A DNA stretch of 55,078 bases from Endozoicomonas sp. ISHI1 (GTDB lineage: Bacteria > Pseudomonadota > Gammaproteobacteria > Pseudomonadales > Endozoicomonadaceae). Position numbers and translations under genes: made by a program. Location of the stretch: assembly GCF_024606225.1 (NCBI RefSeq), contig NZ_JAGRPU010000037.1:1-55078 (forward strand), in the 5' to 3' direction. Below are positions 19,901-28,440 of the stretch, one piece after another; within the stretch, counting starts at the first letter, position 1; every line of letters begins with the position of its first letter. The notes beneath the pieces are model-generated. The model made no database searches. It had not been told where the DNA came from and saw only the letters and a list, made by a program, of their open reading frames with translations.

Positions 19901-20609
19901 AACCTGAGGCCATGACCTTAAGACAGGTACGCAAAACATCCTCTTCTCCCTGAACTTCAGAGAGGTATTTACCCGCCTGGGCATCGCCGTAGTCGTCTTC
20001 GTTGATGCCAGAACTGCGAACAATCAACGGCTGTGATGTCGAGAGTCCGATCAGCTGACTGCGCAGATCTCTCATATGCCGGGCCACTTCAGAATCTTTA
20101 ACCTGTTCGTAAAAGTCACTGCTGGCAACAAAGGTCGCCAGACCCTCCAGCCATTCATTCCTTTTGTCTTGCTCTGAAGGTGGCAGGGTATTGAGGAGTT
20201 CCCTGATCTTCATCAGACTGCACTCCGCCTCTGGTTCAGGGACAATCCCCTGGAGGTAGCGCGCTAAACAATGGGTATCCAGCGGGTGTTGTTCAAGTGC
20301 ATTCATTGCCCGGGCTGTAACACATTTGAACGGTGGCACAGGCACTTCTATTGCCTGCATACGCTGCAAAAACATTCCCTTACCCCCAAGTTGTTTCCGG
20401 TTGGATGGAGAATAGTCAGCAGCCTGATCTGAAAAAGATAAACTGCTGGCTCTGCAGATGCGCTTGACCAGTGGCGTTTCGTCGATCGCAACGCCAGTGG
20501 TATCAGGACCACCGAAATGACTTTGGAATGGACTACTGGCCCCAGTATCCTGAATTGGATTCTTTGTCAGTACGTGGTGATGTGATTTGTCAAATTCGGC
20601 AGGTAACAC
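16914..20609 (-). CDS. Dikinase-like ATP-grasp/phosphohistidine protein with six DUF4116-like repeats, copy 6
   Basis: A 1,231-residue product from ATG 20609. It has the longer linker before RSSG (Arg198); His477 lies in GFNDHVAI. Six repeats occupy 1071-1220 and the frame runs into the long tail, ending CSDKV. The tract 18940-19404 is base-for-base the same as 15094-15558 of copy 5. Elsewhere the N-terminal third resembles copies 7-10 (FREEGAKSWQYFPGTVSN type), so the identical block looks transplanted. The central region has the family motif IFEGDQWDFNLLAQRLN. No signal peptide or transmembrane helix is apparent. Confidence 0.95.
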   Translation of the reverse strand: MLPAEFDKSHHHVLTKNPIQDTGASSPFQSHFGGPDTTGVAIDETPLVKRICRASSLSFSDQAADYSPSNRKQLGGKGMFLQRMQAIEVPVPPFKCVTARAMNALEQHPLDTHCLARYLQGIVPEPEAECSLMKIRELLNTLPPSEQDKRNEWLEGLATFVASSDFYEQVKDSEVARHMRDLRSQLIGLSTSQPLIVRSSGINEDDYGDAQAGKYLSEVQGEEDVLRTCLKVMASGYRPEVCPGVIPPPMALIIQQCIDCQYGGVAMSFQSFQDDTVRVEYTPGQPRGVVAGQSGNTPHRIDIFREEGAKSWQYFPGTVSNPFILQKNSENNGYSETRIDDAKPQSDDGRHILSDDTVSTLREMVTKLEGLLLCPVDVEFAIDHQGCLFLLQVRPITRLTGDMEFAVSVPEDSLASGEAVSEGYCTGSIWLAKKGASDTMPEGAIVVAHHAQEWMLEPGFLKRAGGFVFAEGGFNDHVAILMRQEVKTLMLAGEQFAAVAVHDGQQATLACARFNGQPGAFIIAGDLTEKLASHRSLSSAVSDVPLATAVPSWDDLSPSEDTFSQVARGFQWLTDQNARLLAFFASGGGLDCLANPIKLSMSPQRSKILAETKESVKRLIYGAEAQLKGYRAFLLLAGEKGSSGVKPLLKDLSQLSNRFEALKQTIGFGLESIILPMQAAEEGQVSQRLFRQWVSACHQLQSCLQALDPRKAEQVLSVHELIFALHQCFIKALAPVALASGRGRLTRERDVTYVDCTTPGKTLTLLSPSCKASIKKSGLSATVVSLDDVLIVNLMLGFHVGLIELLEHAEGGKGRTLRLKFSDVFNEFYCDHKVGKLKRMWFLVQLLKAIELDKNADGIKLSCNAVAGEIIIEWHRMESRETMQDAFGKLLIVLDAMFNLDQQLEHTAIFEGDQWDFNLLAQRLNRQVVTEADRFAFQHCLFSLFYRKGYCITPACCQLLSDHLQQIVNLAERLDECQWLVLCGRKPEDSVRKMLMSDEISEDARKEVLHHFLLFDPKNAIRVVEHVYDLRNQYFIINRSYSYRLNFYIPPFHSLPDNKEKLKNVLLKHGLKYASQRVRNDRELVLEAIAKHPLDLQYASEEMKRDKEVVLAAVNRNGYCMGHASPKLQDDYEFVMTAVEKSPEALRYASERIRRDKNIINSVIAHSIKFLMDASETVLNDRDYILDLIAKEPLAFKYAAAELQRDKAFIDSAILRNPKVIEYTRKCSDKV
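18940..19404 (-). repeat. 465-bp gene-conversion tract, copy 6 side
   Basis: Partner of 15094-15558 in copy 5. Sequence on either side diverges to the ordinary level between paralogs, so the identity is local and not due to a recent whole-gene duplication. Confidence 0.85.
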
Positions 20610-20677
20610 AACAATATCCCTTTTAAGTTAATATTCACCCATGATTTAGTAGCTTCCGCTTTAATTAATTACTTTCT

Positions 20678-20704
20678 TTTGACCATGATGTTTTCATAAA
20701 ATTC
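20678..20704 (-). promoter_or_regulatory. Degenerate sigma-E-like promoter of copy 6
   Basis: GAATTT (20704-20699), 15 bp, GTCAAA (20683-20678), 68 nt before the ATG at 20609. This is the only copy with a change inside the -35 hexamer. Confidence 0.45.
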
Positions 20705-20787
20705 ACTCGTCGGCCTGAAGCAAGCAATAGAAAGAACCACAACAAGCAGGCAACATGGTTTGTAGTGGGGAACCTTGTCTGGATAGA

Positions 20788-23700
20788 TCAGACCTTATTC
20801 GCAGATGATGCGGCGTATTCAAGAACTTCGGGGTTTCTTTGTTTTGCAGCCTCGATAAAAGCGGTATCATCTTTAAGCCCGGAAGCAACATATATGAAAG
20901 CTCGAGCATTCTTTGCAATTAAGTCCAGCATATACTCGCGATCACTCAATACCTTTTCACTGGCAAATGATAAGGTATCAATACTATCAGCAATGGCCAT
21001 TCGAATAATGTCTTTATCAGTTCGGAGTCTTTCACTTGCATAACGCAGAGCCCAGGGATACTTTTCGACCGCAGCCACGACGATATCTCTGTTATCCCTC
21101 AGCTTTTCACTCAAATATTGCAGTTCCAGGGGATGTTCTGAAATGGCGTGTAATACAAAGTCTTTATCATTACGAACCCGTTGGCTGGCATATTCCAGCC
21201 CATGCTTGCGCAGGGCATTCATGACCTTTTCTTTATGATCCCCAAATGATGGGCCCGGTGGCGCATAAAACTCCAATCGGTAACGGTAAGATGGATTGAT
21301 AACAAAGCATTGATTTCCCAGGCCATACACCTGCTCAACCAATCTGGTAGCGCTTTTAGGATTTAATAATAAAAAATGATGTAAGAGCTCCCTGCGGGTG
21401 TCCTCACTGATCGCATCACTCATTAACATTTCCCGCAGACTGTCTTCCGGTTTTTCCCGAAGAAACACTGACCACTGACACTCACCTAACCGCCGGGCAT
21501 GACGAACAAACTGTTGGTGGTGTTTGCTTAATAAGCTGCGACAAGCGGCAGAAGTGTACCACCCCCCTCCACTCCGATAAGACATTAAGAAAAGGCAATG
21601 TTGAAAGGCAAATCTATCCGCTTCTGTCGCAACGTCACGATTAAGGCGTTGTGCAAGCAAGTTAAAGTCCCACTGACCTCCTTCAAAAATGGGCTTGTTC
21701 CCAAACTGACGATCCAGATTGTACATAGCACGTAACACCTTGATCAGTTTTTCAAAGGCATCCTGCATGATTTTCGGTGAGGTCATTCGGGAGCATTCGA
21801 CGGTCATTTCACCTGCTACGGCGTTACAACCCAGCTTCATGTTATCGGTATTTTTATCCAGTTTGATCTCTTTCAATAATTGCCCCAGAAACCACATACG
21901 CCTTAACTTACCGGATTTACCATCGTCACCAGGTCGATCAAATTTGTCAGAAAATGTCAGCCGCAAGGTTCGTCCTTTACCCCCCTCCGCGTGTTCAAGT
22001 AGCTCTATAAGGCCCACATGACTTCCAAGATTCAGGTTAACAATCGAGGCTTCATCCATACTGATTACAATCCCTGAAAGCCCTAAATCTTCCATGTATT
22101 CTTTGCCAGACGGCCTCAATAGCGGTGACTTTTCACCCAACACACCCGGAGTCGTACAATCAACATAGGTGATGTCCTTTTTCGTGAAGATCCTGCCCTG
22201 ACGCGAAGCCAGAGTGACCGGTGCCAATGCCTCTACAAAACGCTGATGCAAGGCAAAAATCAGCTCATGGACACTCTGCACCTTCTCAGCCCTCTCAGGG
22301 TTGAGAGCCTGAAGACAGGATTGCAGCTGATGGCAGCCTGCCATCCACGAACGAAACATTCCCCGGGATAGCAGCCCGTCTTCTGAGGCTTGTATGGGCA
22401 GAATGATACTCTTTGAATGGGATCGGATAGTCTTTTTCAGCAACTCGAACCGGTTGTTCAGTTGCGGTAATTCTTTCAGCAATCGCTTGACCTTGGGTGG
22501 ACTGTTGTCGCCCGCCAGCAGCAAAAAGGCCCGATAACCCTTCAACAGTGCTTCAGCACCATGAATTAGCCGACTTACGTTATCCCTCGTCTCAGCCAGT
22601 CGTTTTGATCGTTGTGGCGACATGCTTAATTTTATGGGGTTTGCCAGACAATCCAGTCCACCCCCGGAGGCAAAAAACGACAATAGGCGGGCATTTTGAT
22701 CCGTGAGCCATTGGAAACCGCTGGCGACCTGACAAAATGTGCCTTCAGGGGGAGACAAATCATCCCGTGATGGGAAGGCTTTGGTTAACGGCACATCGGA
22801 AACAGCAGAGGCCAGGCTTCTGTGACTGGCCAGTTTTTCAGTAATATCACCAGCCACAATGAAGGCACCAGATTTACTGTTAAAGCGGGCGCAGGCCAGC
22901 GTGACCTGCTGGCCATTCTGAGCGACTATTGACTTATACTTGCCACCCGCCAGCATTAAGGGCTTTTTTTCCTGTCTCACAAGGATCGCTACATGATCAT
23001 TGAATCCGCCCTCGGCAATGACAAAACCACCTGCCCGCATCAGGAACCCGGACTCAAGCATCCAATCTTCGGCGTATCGGGCCACCACAATGGCTCCATG
23101 TGGCATAGCCTCTGTCTCTCGTTCTTTAGCCAGCCAGATGGCTCCGGTGCAATAACCTTCGCTGACGGCCTCGCCATTGGCCAGACTGTCTTCGGGTACG
23201 GGCATGGCAAAATCCATGCCGCCAGAAAGTCTGGTTATCGGACGCACCTGCAACAGGAACAGGTGACCCTGATGATCAATGGCAAACTCCACATCCACCG
23301 GGCAGAGCAACAGGTCTTCCAGCTTTGTCACCATCTCCCTGAGTGCTGAAACCGTGTCATCACTGAGTCGCTGCCCACCGTCGTCTGGTGGGGCATCTGA
23401 CTTATAAATGATTGTCTCCGAATAGCCGTTATTATCCGTGTTTTTTTGAAGGATGAATTGACTTGAAACCGTCCCGGGAAAGTATTGAACGCTTTCAGCC
23501 CCTTCTTCGCCAGAAATATCGATGCGGTGGGGCGTGTTACCTGACTGTCCTGCCACAACACCCCTGGGCTGACCGGGTGTGTACTCAACCCTGATGGTAT
23601 CATCCTGAAAGGATTGAAAGCTCATGGCGACCCCGCCATATCGGCAATCAATGCACTGCTGGATGATCAGTGCCATGGTGGGTGGTATCACTCCGGGACA

Positions 23701-24432
23701 AACTTCAGGCCGGTAACCTGAGGCCATGACCTTGAGACAGGTTCGCAGAACATCCTCTTCTCCCTGAACTTCCGAGAGGTATTTACCTGCCTGGGCATCG
23801 CCGTAGTTGTCCTCATTGATGCCAGAACTGCGGATAATCACCGGCTGTGACGTGGATTGTTCTTCAAGCTGACAGCGCAGATTCCTGATGTGGCAGGCTG
23901 CCTCAGAATCTTTAACCTGTTCGTAAAAGTCACTACTGACAATGAATTGTGTCAGACCCTCCAGCCATTTATCCATTTTGTTTTTCTCTGATGGTGGCGA
24001 GGTATTCAGGTATTCCCTGATTTTTATCAGACTCCACCCTGCTTCCGGTTCAAAGACGATCCCGGGTAGATAGCGGGCTAAACGATGGGAATCCAGAGGG
24101 TGTTGTTCAAGCGCATTCATTACCCGGGCTGAAACACATTTGAACGGCGGGACTGGCAGCTTTATTGCCGCCATGCGTTGCAAAAACATCCCCTTGCCCC
24201 CAAGTTGCTCACGGCTTGGGAGAGAATCGTTAGTAGCCTGATCTGAAATTGATAAACGGCAGGTGCGCTCGGTGAGTGACGTTGGGTCAGATAAGCCATT
24301 GGGATCAGGATCACTGAAATAATTTTTGGGTGAACTCTCAGTCCCATTAGTTGAACTGCCAGCTTGAGTATTCTGATTTGTGTTCGTTGTCAGGGTTGGA
24401 AAATCTGATCTGCCAACATTAGCAGGCAACAT
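20788..24432 (-). CDS. Dikinase-like ATP-grasp/phosphohistidine protein with five DUF4116-like repeats, copy 7
   Basis: A 1,214-residue product from ATG 24432 (MLPANVGRSDFPTL), preceded by GAGAGGGATATCCTT. Arg201 (RSSG) and His480 (GFNDHVAI) are intact. The first roughly 125 residues and the leader are almost the same as in copy 10, three genes away, while the central part matches its neighbour copy 8 (GDNSPPKV block). Five repeats span 1079-1203 and the frame ends in the full SSANKV tail with TGA, probably the ancestral C-terminus. ERTCRLSISDQA in the N-terminus is a form of the recurring basic-Cys motif found 15-25 residues before the ATP-binding domain in every copy. Confidence 0.95.
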   Translation of the reverse strand: MLPANVGRSDFPTLTTNTNQNTQAGSSTNGTESSPKNYFSDPDPNGLSDPTSLTERTCRLSISDQATNDSLPSREQLGGKGMFLQRMAAIKLPVPPFKCVSARVMNALEQHPLDSHRLARYLPGIVFEPEAGWSLIKIREYLNTSPPSEKNKMDKWLEGLTQFIVSSDFYEQVKDSEAACHIRNLRCQLEEQSTSQPVIIRSSGINEDNYGDAQAGKYLSEVQGEEDVLRTCLKVMASGYRPEVCPGVIPPTMALIIQQCIDCRYGGVAMSFQSFQDDTIRVEYTPGQPRGVVAGQSGNTPHRIDISGEEGAESVQYFPGTVSSQFILQKNTDNNGYSETIIYKSDAPPDDGGQRLSDDTVSALREMVTKLEDLLLCPVDVEFAIDHQGHLFLLQVRPITRLSGGMDFAMPVPEDSLANGEAVSEGYCTGAIWLAKERETEAMPHGAIVVARYAEDWMLESGFLMRAGGFVIAEGGFNDHVAILVRQEKKPLMLAGGKYKSIVAQNGQQVTLACARFNSKSGAFIVAGDITEKLASHRSLASAVSDVPLTKAFPSRDDLSPPEGTFCQVASGFQWLTDQNARLLSFFASGGGLDCLANPIKLSMSPQRSKRLAETRDNVSRLIHGAEALLKGYRAFLLLAGDNSPPKVKRLLKELPQLNNRFELLKKTIRSHSKSIILPIQASEDGLLSRGMFRSWMAGCHQLQSCLQALNPERAEKVQSVHELIFALHQRFVEALAPVTLASRQGRIFTKKDITYVDCTTPGVLGEKSPLLRPSGKEYMEDLGLSGIVISMDEASIVNLNLGSHVGLIELLEHAEGGKGRTLRLTFSDKFDRPGDDGKSGKLRRMWFLGQLLKEIKLDKNTDNMKLGCNAVAGEMTVECSRMTSPKIMQDAFEKLIKVLRAMYNLDRQFGNKPIFEGGQWDFNLLAQRLNRDVATEADRFAFQHCLFLMSYRSGGGWYTSAACRSLLSKHHQQFVRHARRLGECQWSVFLREKPEDSLREMLMSDAISEDTRRELLHHFLLLNPKSATRLVEQVYGLGNQCFVINPSYRYRLEFYAPPGPSFGDHKEKVMNALRKHGLEYASQRVRNDKDFVLHAISEHPLELQYLSEKLRDNRDIVVAAVEKYPWALRYASERLRTDKDIIRMAIADSIDTLSFASEKVLSDREYMLDLIAKNARAFIYVASGLKDDTAFIEAAKQRNPEVLEYAASSANKV

Positions 24433-24491
24433 AAGGATATCCCTCTCATGTTAATATTCATCCATGCCTCAATGGCTGGTAGTTACCCTCA

Positions 24492-24518
24492 TTCGACAAT
24501 AATCTTTTTATAAAGTTC
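24492..24518 (-). promoter_or_regulatory. Sigma-E-like promoter of copy 7
   Basis: GAACTT (24518-24513), 15 bp, GTCGAA (24497-24492), 59 nt before the ATG at 24432. Confidence 0.6.
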
Positions 24519-24619
24519 ACCCGTCTGCCTGAAGCACACAATAGAAAAAACAACAGTAAGCTGGCAACACGGCCTAAAATGGTCAACCTTGTCTGAATGG
24601 ATCAGACCTTGTTCGCAGA

Positions 24620-24679
24620 TCGCTGAAATCAGTGGTTGCCGACAGACAATCCACTGAATTTGCACAGAGACACCTAAAA
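24620..24679. repeat. About 60-bp palindromic insertion at the 3' end of copy 8
   Basis: Compared with the equivalent end of copy 9, roughly 60 extra bases lie between GCAGA and CCTGACG. They contain the hairpin AAATCAGTGG / CCACTGAATTT (24626-24661). The insertion replaces the WSANKV tail by a single Phe and a TAG stop. Its source is unknown; a small mobile hairpin or the scar of one is possible. Confidence 0.55.
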
Positions 24680-27600
24680 CCTGACGTATCTAAGAACTTC
24701 AGGGTTTATTTGTTTTGCTGCCTCGATAAAAGCCTTATCACTTCCAAGCTCGAAAGCAACAAACATGAACACACGAGGATTCTGTGCAATTAAGGTCAGC
24801 ATGTACTCGCGATCATTCAATAATGTTTTACTGGCACCTATTAAGATATCAATATTGACAGCCATTAAGCTTTCAATAAGGTTTTTATCGCTTCGGATTC
24901 TTTCAGCGGCATAACACAAAGCTTTCGGAGACTTTGCGACAGCGGCCTTGATGACATCAATATCATTCCTCAGATCGTCACTCAAATATGGCAGTTCTCC
25001 TGGATGTTCTGAAATGGTGGGCAATACAAAGTCTTTATCATTCCGAACCCGTGAACTGGCATATTTCAGTCCATGCTTGCGCAGGGTATTCATGACCTTT
25101 TCTTTATGATCCCCAAGCGGTGGACTCGGTGGCGCATAAAACTCCAATCCGTAACGGTAAGATGGATTAATAACAAAACACTGATTACCCAAGTCATAAA
25201 ATTGCTCAACCACACTGATAGCGCTTTTAGGAACTAATAATAAAAAATGATGCAAGAGCTCCCTGCGGCTGCCCTCACTGATCTCATCACTCATTAACAT
25301 TTCCCACAGACTGTCTTCCGGTTTTTCCTTAAGAAACACTGACCTCTTACACACACCCAACCGCCGGGCATGATGAGCAAACTGTTGGTGGTGTTCCTTC
25401 AAAAACCGCCAGCAAGGGTCAATGAGCCCACGAGTCCCACTCAGAAAAGACTTTACAAAAAGGCAATGTTGAAAGGCGAATCTATCCGCTTCTGTCGCTA
25501 TATCACGATTAAGGCTTTGTGCCAGCAAGTTAAAGTCCCACCGACCTCCTTCAAAAATGGGCGTACCGTCTAAATCACAATCCAGATCAGACATGGCACG
25601 TAACACAATGATCAGTTTTTCAAAGGCATCATGCATGGTTTGAGGTGATTTCATTCGGGGGCATTCGACGGTCATTTTACCCGCTACAGCGTTGCAACCC
25701 AGCTTCATGCTACCCGCATTTTTATCCAGTCCGATCTCCTTCAATAATTGCGCCAGAAACCACATACGCCTGAACTTGCCGGGTTTATCACCGTAGGTTA
25801 AATCAAAGTTGTCGGAGAATGTCAGCCGCAAGGTTCGTCCTTTACCTCCCTCTGCGTGCTCAAGTAGCTCGATAAGACCCACATGAACCCCTAACTTCAG
25901 GTTAACAATCACGGCTTCATTCATACAGATGACAGTTCCTGAAAGTTTTAGCTCTTCCATAGATGCTTTTCCGGAAGAACTCAATAGCGTTGCCTTTTCA
26001 CCCGGGGTCGTACAGTCGACATAAGTGATTTTATTTTTCGTAAACACCCTGCCCTGAGCCGAAGCCAGAGCGACCTGTGCCAATGCCTCTACAAAGCTCT
26101 TATGTAAGACAAAAATCAGCTCATGGACACTCTTCACCTTCTCAGCCTCAACAGGGTTGAGAGCTTGAAGACAGGATTGCATTTGATGACAGTCTGCCAC
26201 CCACGGGCGAAACATTCTCCGAGATAACTGGCCGCCTTCAGCGGCTTGCATTGGCAGAATGATACTCTTTAAACCGGAGCGGATGGTCCGTTTCAGCGTC
26301 TCGAACCGGTATTCCAATTGCGGTAATTCTATCAGCAATCGCTCGACCTTGGGTGGACTGTTGTCGCCCGCCAGTAGCAAAAAGGCCCGATAACCCTTCA
26401 ACAGTACTTCAGCCCCATGAATTAGCCGATTTACGTTATCCCTCGTCTCAGCCAGTAGTTTTGATCGTTGTGGCGACATGCTTAATTTTATGGGGTTTGC
26501 CAGACAATCCAGTCCACCCCCGGAGGCAAAAAACGACAATAGGCGGGCATTTTGATCCGTGAGCCATTGGAAACCGGTGGCGACCTGACTGAATGTGTCT
26601 TCAGGGGGAGACAAATCATCCCGTGATGGGAAGGCTTTGGTTAACGGCACATCGGAAACAGCAGAGGCCAGACTTCTGCGACTGGCCAGTTTTTCGGTAA
26701 TATCACCAGCCACAATGAAGGCAGCAGATTTACGGTTAAAGCGGGCGCAGGCCAGCGTAACCTGCTGGCCATTCTGAGCGACTACTGACGCATACTTGCC
26801 ACCCGCCAGCATAAAGGGCTTTTTTTCCTGTCTCATGAGGATCGCCACATGATCATTGAATCCGCCCTCAGCAATGACAAAACCACCTGCCCGCATCAGG
26901 AACCCGGACTCAAGCATCCATTCTTCGGCGTGTTGGGCCACCACAATGGCTCCATGCGGTACAGTGTCTGCCTCTTGTTTATTGGCCAGCCAGATGGGTC
27001 CGGTGCAATAACCTTCGCTGACGGCCTCGCCATTGGCCAGACTGTCTTCGGGTACGGACATGGCAAAATCCATGCCGCCAGAGAGTCTGGTTATGGGACG
27101 CACCTGCAACAGGAACAGGCGACCCTGATGATCAATGGCAAACTCCACATCCACCGGGCAAAGCAAGAGGTCTTCCAGCTTTGTCACCATATCCCTGAGT
27201 GCTGAAACCATGTCAACACTGAGTCGATGACTGCCGTCGCCTGATTGGGGGTTCGCATCATCAATTCTTGTTTCCGAATAGCCGTTATTTTCACTGTTTT
27301 TTTGGAGGATGAATTGATTTGAAACCGTTCCGGGAAAGTATTGCCAGCTTTCAGCGCCTTCTTCGCGAGCAATATCGATGCGGTGGGGCGTATTACCTGA
27401 CTGTCCTGCCACTATGCCTCTGGGCTGACCGGGTGTGTACTCAATCCTGACAGTACCATCCTGAAAGGACTGAAAGCTCATGGCGACCCCGCCATATTTG
27501 CAGTCAATACACTGTTGAATGATCAAAGCCATGGGTGGTGGTATCATTCCGGGGCAAACTTCAGGCCGGTAACCCGAGGCCATGACCTTGAGACAGGTTC

Positions 27601-28270
27601 GCAGAACATCCTCTTCTCCCTGAACTTCAGAGAGGTATTTGCCCGCCTGTGCGTCGCCGTAGTTATCTTCATTGATGCCAGAACTGCGGACAATCACCGG
27701 TTGTGATGTGCACTGTTCGTCCAGCTGACAGCGCAGGTTTCTGATGAGTCGGGCTGCTTCAGAATCTTTAACCTGTTCGTAAAAATCATGACTGGCAACA
27801 AATTGCGCCAGACCCGCCAGCCATTTATCCCTTTTGTTTTGCTCCGAAGGTGGCAAAGTATTGAGGTGTTCCCTGATCTTTATCAGATTCCACTCTGCCT
27901 CCAGCTCAAGGACGATCCCGGGGAGATAACGGTCTACACGATGGGTATCCAGAGGGTGTTGATCAAGAGCATTCATTACCCGGGCTGTCACACATTCAAA
28001 TGGCGGAACATCCAGGCCGGCTTGCTTCATGCGTCGCAAAAACATCCCCTTGCCACCGAATAGTTCCCGGTTGGAGGGAGAACAGTTTGCAACCTCATCT
28101 GAAACAGATAAACTGCAGAAGCGCTTGTCTAATGGCGTTTGCCCGGTCAGAGCGCCACTGACATCAGGACCACTGAAATACCGTTCGGACGGACTGTTGG
28201 CTCCGGTATCCTGATTTGGCTTCATTGTCGGGGTTTGACGGACCGATGTGTCAATACGAGCTGGTAACAT
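24674..28270 (-). CDS. Dikinase-like ATP-grasp/phosphohistidine protein with five DUF4116-like repeats, copy 8
   Basis: A 1,198-residue product from ATG 28270 (MLPARIDTSVRQTP); a TTG sits directly upstream. The ATP-site entry reads RELFGGKG instead of REQLGGKG. Arg195 (RSSG) and His474 (GFNDHVAI) are conserved. Its first roughly 350 residues are nearly identical to copy 9, including a 430-bp stretch with no difference (27457-27886). Five repeats cover 1068-1192. The C-terminus (LRYVRF) is unlike its relatives because an inserted palindromic fragment of about 60 bp supplies the stop. Substrate unknown. Confidence 0.95.
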   Translation of the reverse strand: MLPARIDTSVRQTPTMKPNQDTGANSPSERYFSGPDVSGALTGQTPLDKRFCSLSVSDEVANCSPSNRELFGGKGMFLRRMKQAGLDVPPFECVTARVMNALDQHPLDTHRVDRYLPGIVLELEAEWNLIKIREHLNTLPPSEQNKRDKWLAGLAQFVASHDFYEQVKDSEAARLIRNLRCQLDEQCTSQPVIVRSSGINEDNYGDAQAGKYLSEVQGEEDVLRTCLKVMASGYRPEVCPGMIPPPMALIIQQCIDCKYGGVAMSFQSFQDGTVRIEYTPGQPRGIVAGQSGNTPHRIDIAREEGAESWQYFPGTVSNQFILQKNSENNGYSETRIDDANPQSGDGSHRLSVDMVSALRDMVTKLEDLLLCPVDVEFAIDHQGRLFLLQVRPITRLSGGMDFAMSVPEDSLANGEAVSEGYCTGPIWLANKQEADTVPHGAIVVAQHAEEWMLESGFLMRAGGFVIAEGGFNDHVAILMRQEKKPFMLAGGKYASVVAQNGQQVTLACARFNRKSAAFIVAGDITEKLASRRSLASAVSDVPLTKAFPSRDDLSPPEDTFSQVATGFQWLTDQNARLLSFFASGGGLDCLANPIKLSMSPQRSKLLAETRDNVNRLIHGAEVLLKGYRAFLLLAGDNSPPKVERLLIELPQLEYRFETLKRTIRSGLKSIILPMQAAEGGQLSRRMFRPWVADCHQMQSCLQALNPVEAEKVKSVHELIFVLHKSFVEALAQVALASAQGRVFTKNKITYVDCTTPGEKATLLSSSGKASMEELKLSGTVICMNEAVIVNLKLGVHVGLIELLEHAEGGKGRTLRLTFSDNFDLTYGDKPGKFRRMWFLAQLLKEIGLDKNAGSMKLGCNAVAGKMTVECPRMKSPQTMHDAFEKLIIVLRAMSDLDCDLDGTPIFEGGRWDFNLLAQSLNRDIATEADRFAFQHCLFVKSFLSGTRGLIDPCWRFLKEHHQQFAHHARRLGVCKRSVFLKEKPEDSLWEMLMSDEISEGSRRELLHHFLLLVPKSAISVVEQFYDLGNQCFVINPSYRYGLEFYAPPSPPLGDHKEKVMNTLRKHGLKYASSRVRNDKDFVLPTISEHPGELPYLSDDLRNDIDVIKAAVAKSPKALCYAAERIRSDKNLIESLMAVNIDILIGASKTLLNDREYMLTLIAQNPRVFMFVAFELGSDKAFIEAAKQINPEVLRYVRF
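27457..27886 (-). repeat. 430-bp tract identical between copies 8 and 9, copy 8 side
   Basis: Identical by eye to 31251-31680 in copy 9. It encodes the part of the ATP-binding domain around RSSGINED and the helical stretch before it. Confidence 0.85.
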
Positions 28271-28330
28271 CAAGATATCCTTCTCATGTTAATATTCATC
28301 CATGCCTCAATGGCTAGTGATTATCCCCTT

Positions 28331-28357
28331 TTAGACAATAATGTTTTTATAAAGTTC
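28331..28357 (-). promoter_or_regulatory. Sigma-E-like promoter of copy 8 (best consensus match)
   Basis: GAACTT (28357-28352), 15 bp, GTCTAA (28336-28331), 60 nt before the ATG at 28270. GTCTAA is a strong form of the RpoE -10 element. Confidence 0.65.
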
Positions 28358-28440
28358 ACCCGTCAGCCTTAAGAACGCAATAGAAGAAACAACAACAAGC
28401 TTGCAAGACGATTTACACTGGTCAACGTTGTCTGAATAGA

